DNA of 5,149 nt from Actinoplanes liguriensis (GTDB lineage Bacteria > Actinomycetota > Actinomycetes > Mycobacteriales > Micromonosporaceae). Positions 5,137-5,149 of this stretch are shown one piece after another; position 1 is the stretch's first letter, and every line of letters begins with the position of its first letter. The notes beneath the pieces were generated by a model. The model had not been told where the DNA came from, did not search any database, and saw nothing but the letters and a program-made list of their open reading frames with translations. The stretch is taken from positions 8,337 to 13,485 of the forward strand of contig KL571205.1 of NCBI GenBank assembly GCA_000715855.1. The letters run 5' to 3'. A program made the translations under genes and the position numbers.

Positions 5137-5149
5137 GATTACCTCACTG
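5130..5149 (-). repeat. Right terminal inverted repeat of the IS
   Basis: Read on the minus strand, CAGTGAGGTAATCTCAGCGA pairs with the left repeat at 17 of 20 positions. The transposase stop codon (5134-5136) lies inside it. The window ends at its outer edge. Confidence 0.85.

Larger units (their letters stand above)
4150..5149 (+). mobile_element. IS5-family insertion sequence, about 1000 bp, apparently complete
   Basis: One DDE transposase gene is bounded by 20-bp terminal inverted repeats that match at 17 of 20 positions. The window ends at the outer edge of the right repeat, so a target-site duplication cannot be checked. The outermost three bases (CAC and CAG) may be element or target. 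The element points away from the minus-strand cluster. A contig break exactly at its end suggests that several copies exist in the genome. Confidence 0.85.

Noticed and set aside
5137..5149. Target-site duplication beside the IS
   Set aside because: The window ends at the right repeat. The bases just outside the conserved repeat cores (CAC on the left, CTG on the right) do not match, so no duplication can be shown.
1..5149. CRISPR arrays, tRNA or rRNA genes, phage attachment sites
   Set aside because: No regularly spaced repeats, cloverleaf-like sequences or rRNA motifs were seen on either strand.

Overview
This is a high-GC fragment of 5149 bases. The GC-rich third codon positions, GTG starts, weak or absent Shine-Dalgarno sites, Tat lipoprotein signal and IS5-type element suggest an actinomycete (Streptomyces-like Actinomycetota). 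The genus cannot be fixed from the sequence. Both ends look like assembly breaks. The first 22 bases carry the Nextera/Tn5 mosaic-end adapter, which is not genomic, and the right edge coincides with the end of an insertion sequence.

Layout, left to right. Positions 23-623 (minus) hold the N-terminal 200 codons of a tyrosine-recombinase-like integrase, cut off by the adapter. Positions 624-884 are non-coding, with two small inverted repeats and a possible leaderless promoter for the integrase. A minus-strand cluster follows, transcribed right to left: a secreted lipocalin-like protein (3432-3911), a Tat-type lipoprotein of the short-chain dehydrogenase/reductase (SDR) family (2190-3194), a DUF6152-like exported, membrane-anchored protein (1379-2074) and a DUF6644-like four-helix membrane protein (885-1367). 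Hairpins separate lipocalin from SDR (3364-3385) and SDR from the DUF pair (2102-2124). The cluster may therefore be three transcription units, or one with attenuation. Positions 4150-5149 (plus) are an apparently intact IS5-family insertion sequence, about 1000 bp, with near-perfect terminal inverted repeats and a DDE transposase. It lies 238 bp upstream of the lipocalin start.

All four cluster products are predicted to act at or outside the cytoplasmic membrane. The last two form a tight pair (11-bp gap): an exported protein whose predicted mature N-terminus is His-His, and a small membrane protein with conserved-looking histidines. No pathway can be assigned with confidence. The most unusual points are the exported SDR lipoprotein, the His-His/membrane-protein pair, the integrase fragment without the expected first catalytic arginine, and a leader hairpin in the IS that would mask the transposase ribosome site and start codon.
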